Shown one piece after another: positions 60,902-64,000 of a DNA stretch of 64,000 bases; positions within the stretch are counted from its first letter, which is position 1, and every line of letters starts with the position of its first letter. The notes under the pieces were generated by a model. It ran no database searches, had not been told where the DNA came from, and saw only the letters and a list, made by a program, of their open reading frames with translations. Source of the DNA: Nitrosomonas communis (GTDB lineage: Bacteria; Pseudomonadota; Gammaproteobacteria; Burkholderiales; Nitrosomonadaceae); assembly GCF_024102715.1 (NCBI RefSeq), contig NZ_JAGFJM010000105.1, forward strand, positions 1-64,000. Reading direction: 5' to 3'. Position numbers and translations under genes: made by a program.

Positions 60902-63610
60902 TCACAAGCGGGCAAGCTGATAACGTGCAATCAGATACTTCTCAATTTCAACCGCTAGAAAAATGACTACACCAAACAATATTATTTTAATCCAGGCCGT
61001 CGTATCAATTGCAGCCGTGCCAAACAATTGCTGCATCAACGGGCTATAAGTAAATAAAAGCTGAATCACTACCAGGATGCTCACAGCAAGCAGCACATAA
61101 GAACTCCCCAGTAATCCTTTGCAGGACAATGCAGGTGACAGCAGATAGCGGCAGTTGAATAAATACCAGATTTCCCCCATCACCAGCGCATTGACTGCGA
61201 TCGTCCGGCAAGTTTCAATGCTGCCGCCCTGTGCCTGCTGCCATAAAAACAACCCAAGCGCACCGCTGGTAAGCAGCAGTGATACAAACGCAATGCGCCA
61301 CAACATGAATCTTGACAGGATGGGCTCACCTGGATCGCGCGGCGGCCGCTGCATGATGCCTGGCTCTGCCTTCTCGAATGCAAGTGATATTGAAAGCGTG
61401 ACCGCAGTCACCATATTGATCCACAAAATCTGCACGGGGGAAATTGGCAGCGTTATGCCCAGCAGAATGGCGATAACCAGCATGCCAGCTTCAGCCACAC
61501 TGGTTGGCATGATATAAATAATCGTTTTTCTGATGTTATCGTAAACCGTGCGGCCTTCTTCCACTGCATGCGCAATCGAAACAAAATTATCATCCGTAAT
61601 CACCATTTTAGCGGCTTCCTTGGCTACTTCAGTGCCCTTCTTACCCATGGCTACACCGATATCCGCGCGTTTCAGCGCAGGCGCATCATTCACCCCATCG
61701 CCGGTCATGGCGACGACTTCATCATTGGCCTGCAACGCTTGCACCAATCGCAGTTTGTGCTCCGGGCTGGCGCGGGCAAATATATCCGTTTGTGTAACTT
61801 CCTTGCGCAATTGCGCGTCATCCATTCGATCCAGATCAATTCCGCTCAGCGCCGTCTGACCATCACCGATGCCGAGTTGCTTGCCAATCGCACGCGCTGT
61901 GGCAATATGATCACCGGTAATCATTTTGACGCGTATACCAGCAGATCGGCAGCGTTGTACCGCTTCGATCGCTTCTTCCTTGGGTGGATCGATGATGCCG
62001 ACTAAACCCAGCAAGGTAAAATTGGTACGAACATGATTGAAATTCAACGTTGTCTGACCGCCTTCAGCAGCCTTGACCGCAATGGCAAGTATCCGCTGTC
62101 CCGAAGCAGCCGCTTCCTGCATTTTCGCCTGCCAGTAACTGTTATCCAGAGGACGGTCGGTACCTATACTGCGCTCACTAACGCAAATAGCCAATACTTC
62201 CTCAGGTGCTCCTTTAAGATAAATATAGCCATTACCGGTGTGATCATGATGTAAAGTCGCCATGAAGCGATGTTCGGATTCAAACGGAATGGCATCGGTG
62301 CGCGGCAGTGATTCCTGTTCCAACTGCGGATCTAGTCCTGCTTTCAAGGCGAGCGTAATCAATGCACCTTCAGTAGGGTCTCCCTCGATTGTCCAGTTAT
62401 CCGCATGCTCACGTAATTGCGCATCATTACATAACAATCCGGCGCGAAAAAGATCAAGTATCTCTGCATGCTCATTCATGAGAAACTCATTGTCTTGCAA
62501 ACTGAATCCGCCAACGGGTGCATAGCCTACGCCACTTACTTCCAGTTGGTAATCCGCCATGATGACGCGCTGCACAGTCATCTCGTTACGCGTCAATGTC
62601 CCTGTTTTGTCAGTGCAAATTACCGTAACCGCACCCAGGGTTTCCACTGCTGGCAAACGGCGGATAATGGCATGCCGTCTGGCCATCATTTGCACACCCA
62701 AAGCCAGGGTGATGGTCATGATGGCTGGCAGCCCTTCCGGGATAGCCGCGACAGCAATGCTGACAGCGGCCAGAAACATCTCATCCAGACTATAATCACC
62801 AAGCAGCAAACCATATAACAGCATGCACACAGACAAAGCGATGATCGCCCAGGTCAACCAATGACCAAATGTTGCTACCTGTCTCAGCAGGGGCGTTTCA
62901 ATGGTATCGACAGATTCGAGCATGGTGCTGATGCGTCCTATTTCGGTCTGATCACTCGTCGCCACCACAACCCCTGTTCCCTGGCCATAGACCACCAAAG
63001 TGCTCGAATAGGCCATGCTCAAGCGATCCCCGATGGTTACCTGCGACGGCACTGCTTCGATTTTCTTCTCTACTGCCTCGGATTCTCCAGTCAAGGCAGC
63101 TTCTTCAATACGCAAACTTTTGACGTTGAGCAAACGCAGATCGGCGGGCACCTTATGCCCGGATTGCAGCAACACAATATCGCCCGGCACCAATTCTTCT
63201 GCCGGGATTTGCAGGCGTTTACCATCACGCACAACAATGGCATCCAGCGAAAGCATACGCCGTATGGCGTTCAATGCTTTTTCCGCTTTACCTTCCTGGA
63301 TAAAACCGATCAGTGCATTAATCACGACCACTCCCATGATCACCGCCGTATCAATCCAGTGACCCAGCAAGCCAGTAATTACCGCAGAAATTAATAACAC
63401 ATAAATCAGCACATTATGAAATTGCAGCAGGAATCGCACCCAAGCACTGCGTTGTTGGGGCGGTTTCAGCCGGTTAGGTCCATACTGTTTAAGCCGCTGC
63501 TCTGCTTCGGCCTGAGAAAGACCATTCTGGCTGGATTGAAGAATAGCTATGACGTCGTTTTCTGATTGACTGTGCCAAGCAATCTCTGAATTACGTTCGG
63601 AAGTTTCCAA
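60902..63610 (-). CDS. cation-transporting P-type ATPase (P2 type)
   Basis: The 902-residue pump has the actuator TGES (AALTGESEAVEKK, about 173-185), the TM4 block IPEGLPAIMTITLALG (about 290-305), the phosphorylation site CTDKTGTLTRNEMT (Asp about 334), the ATP-site block KGAPEE, and the hinge MTGDGVNDAPALKRADIGVAMG. An N-terminal cation-ATPase domain is present. The TM6 motif reads NMVTAVTL, lacking the Asp of the calcium pump (NLVTD), so calcium should not be assumed. The start is TTG 63610 with GGGAGG upstream. Confidence 0.9.
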   Translation of the reverse strand: METSERNSEIAWHSQSENDVIAILQSSQNGLSQAEAEQRLKQYGPNRLKPPQQRSAWVRFLLQFHNVLIYVLLISAVITGLLGHWIDTAVIMGVVVINALIGFIQEGKAEKALNAIRRMLSLDAIVVRDGKRLQIPAEELVPGDIVLLQSGHKVPADLRLLNVKSLRIEEAALTGESEAVEKKIEAVPSQVTIGDRLSMAYSSTLVVYGQGTGVVVATSDQTEIGRISTMLESVDTIETPLLRQVATFGHWLTWAIIALSVCMLLYGLLLGDYSLDEMFLAAVSIAVAAIPEGLPAIMTITLALGVQMMARRHAIIRRLPAVETLGAVTVICTDKTGTLTRNEMTVQRVIMADYQLEVSGVGYAPVGGFSLQDNEFLMNEHAEILDLFRAGLLCNDAQLREHADNWTIEGDPTEGALITLALKAGLDPQLEQESLPRTDAIPFESEHRFMATLHHDHTGNGYIYLKGAPEEVLAICVSERSIGTDRPLDNSYWQAKMQEAAASGQRILAIAVKAAEGGQTTLNFNHVRTNFTLLGLVGIIDPPKEEAIEAVQRCRSAGIRVKMITGDHIATARAIGKQLGIGDGQTALSGIDLDRMDDAQLRKEVTQTDIFARASPEHKLRLVQALQANDEVVAMTGDGVNDAPALKRADIGVAMGKKGTEVAKEAAKMVITDDNFVSIAHAVEEGRTVYDNIRKTIIYIMPTSVAEAGMLVIAILLGITLPISPVQILWINMVTAVTLSISLAFEKAEPGIMQRPPRDPGEPILSRFMLWRIAFVSLLLTSGALGLFLWQQAQGGSIETCRTIAVNALVMGEIWYLFNCRYLLSPALSCKGLLGSSYVLLAVSILVVIQLLFTYSPLMQQLFGTAAIDTTAWIKIILFGVVIFLAVEIEKYLIARYQLARL

Positions 63611-63690
63611 TTTTTCCCTCCCACCTTTAATTTGCCTTTCGGTATGTGCTACCTTAAACAGGTATCTACTCTAAACCATTATACGAAGTC

Positions 63691-64000
63691 ATGAAGAATA
63701 CGACACTTTACATCATTGTTTGGTTGCTGATATCGCATACCAGTATTATCTATGCCACTAAGCAGGCACCTTTTGGCAATCAGATTAAAGCAGTGACCAA
63801 TTACAATCGTGCCACTACACAAGTCGCGACTGGAGGCAAATTGGACCAAGGAGGGGTTGAGGAGCTTGCTGAACAAGGCTTCAAAATGATTATTGATCTA
63901 CGCACCGAGGCTGAAGGCACCCTGGCAGAGAAACAAGCGGTTGAAACAGCCGGTATGCGTTATATCAATATCCCGGTGACCAGCGCTGGCATAAACGACG
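63691..64000 (+). CDS. TIGR01244-type phosphatase/sulfur-transferase-like protein (cut by window edge)
   Basis: The frame from ATG 63691 stays open to the end. After a signal-like segment (LYIIVWLLISHTSIIYA, about 6-22) comes NYNRATTQVATGGKLDQGGV, EELAEQGFKMIIDLRTEAEG and YINIPVTSAG, the pattern of the dual-specificity-phosphatase-like BLH/DSP1 family (TIGR01244). The catalytic Cys-x5-Arg loop lies beyond the window. It is divergent from the ATPase gene. Confidence 0.75.
   Translation, partial: MKNTTLYIIVWLLISHTSIIYATKQAPFGNQIKAVTNYNRATTQVATGGKLDQGGVEELAEQGFKMIIDLRTEAEGTLAEKQAVETAGMRYINIPVTSAGIND

Overview
The window looks like a chromosomal segment of a betaproteobacterium. Gene content, gene order (udgB-tautomerase-uvrC-pgsA, DUF971-ubiE, mlaE-mlaF-dapE, phoB-phoR) and protein character fit a Nitrosomonas-type ammonia oxidiser, but no ammonia-oxidation gene lies here, so the genus is an inference. 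No rRNA, tRNA or CRISPR array was found.

Layout. (1) 1-2000: insertion-sequence debris (an IS5-like transposase tail, an IS3-like scrap, a broken REP-associated transposase) around a yedK/SRAP gene. (2) 2100-18600: housekeeping and envelope genes: an exported beta-carbonic anhydrase, pgsA, uvrC, a tautomerase-like gene, a family 5 uracil-DNA glycosylase, efp, tamA-tamB, a basic amino acid decarboxylase, phoB-phoR, DUF971 and ubiE. (3) 18700-24900: a minus-strand run of exported proteins (YcnI-like protein, small periplasmic protein, TlpA-like thioredoxin, DUF4266 lipoprotein, a DUF3570 double-barrel protein and ApbE). It looks like one envelope redox or metal-handling system and is the most interesting part of the window. 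(4) 25400-36900: a secreted protein, recN, nadK, hrcA, hemH, dapE, an MlaFE-type lipid ABC transporter, a YchJ-like protein and small unknowns. (5) 36900-41700: an accessory patch with a membrane-anchored Mrr-type nuclease and a dense set of toxin-antitoxin modules in several states of decay (brnTA, DUF4160/DUF2442, vapBC, broken brnT with brnA, broken vapC), studded with repeats. (6) 42000-54700: a complete Tad/Flp pilus locus: flp, tadV/cpaA, cpaB, cpaC, a lipoprotein, tadG, two tadE-like genes, tadZ/cpaE, tadA/cpaF, tadB, tadC, tadD and a TPR-LytR_C protein. (7) 54800-64000: corA, a D-2-hydroxyacid dehydrogenase, a DUF819 membrane protein, an unknown, an endonuclease V-like protein, a lipid kinase-like protein, a P-type ATPase and the start of a phosphatase-like gene.

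Repeats. A 103-bp element with 17-bp inverted ends occurs five times (18587, 26416, 35068, 37748, 38721), always in the same orientation; one copy rewrites the C-terminus of an antitoxin. Three further intergenic repeat types are scattered through the window: a GCCTGAGCCTGTCGAA/CGACAGGCTCACCGC type, a GGTGGATAAGC...GCGTCATCCACC type and a GCGCATCAATCGC type. Many starts were moved inward from the longest reading frame because a ribosome-binding site, signal peptide or family N-terminus favoured an internal ATG or GTG; several genes appear to start with TTG or GTG.
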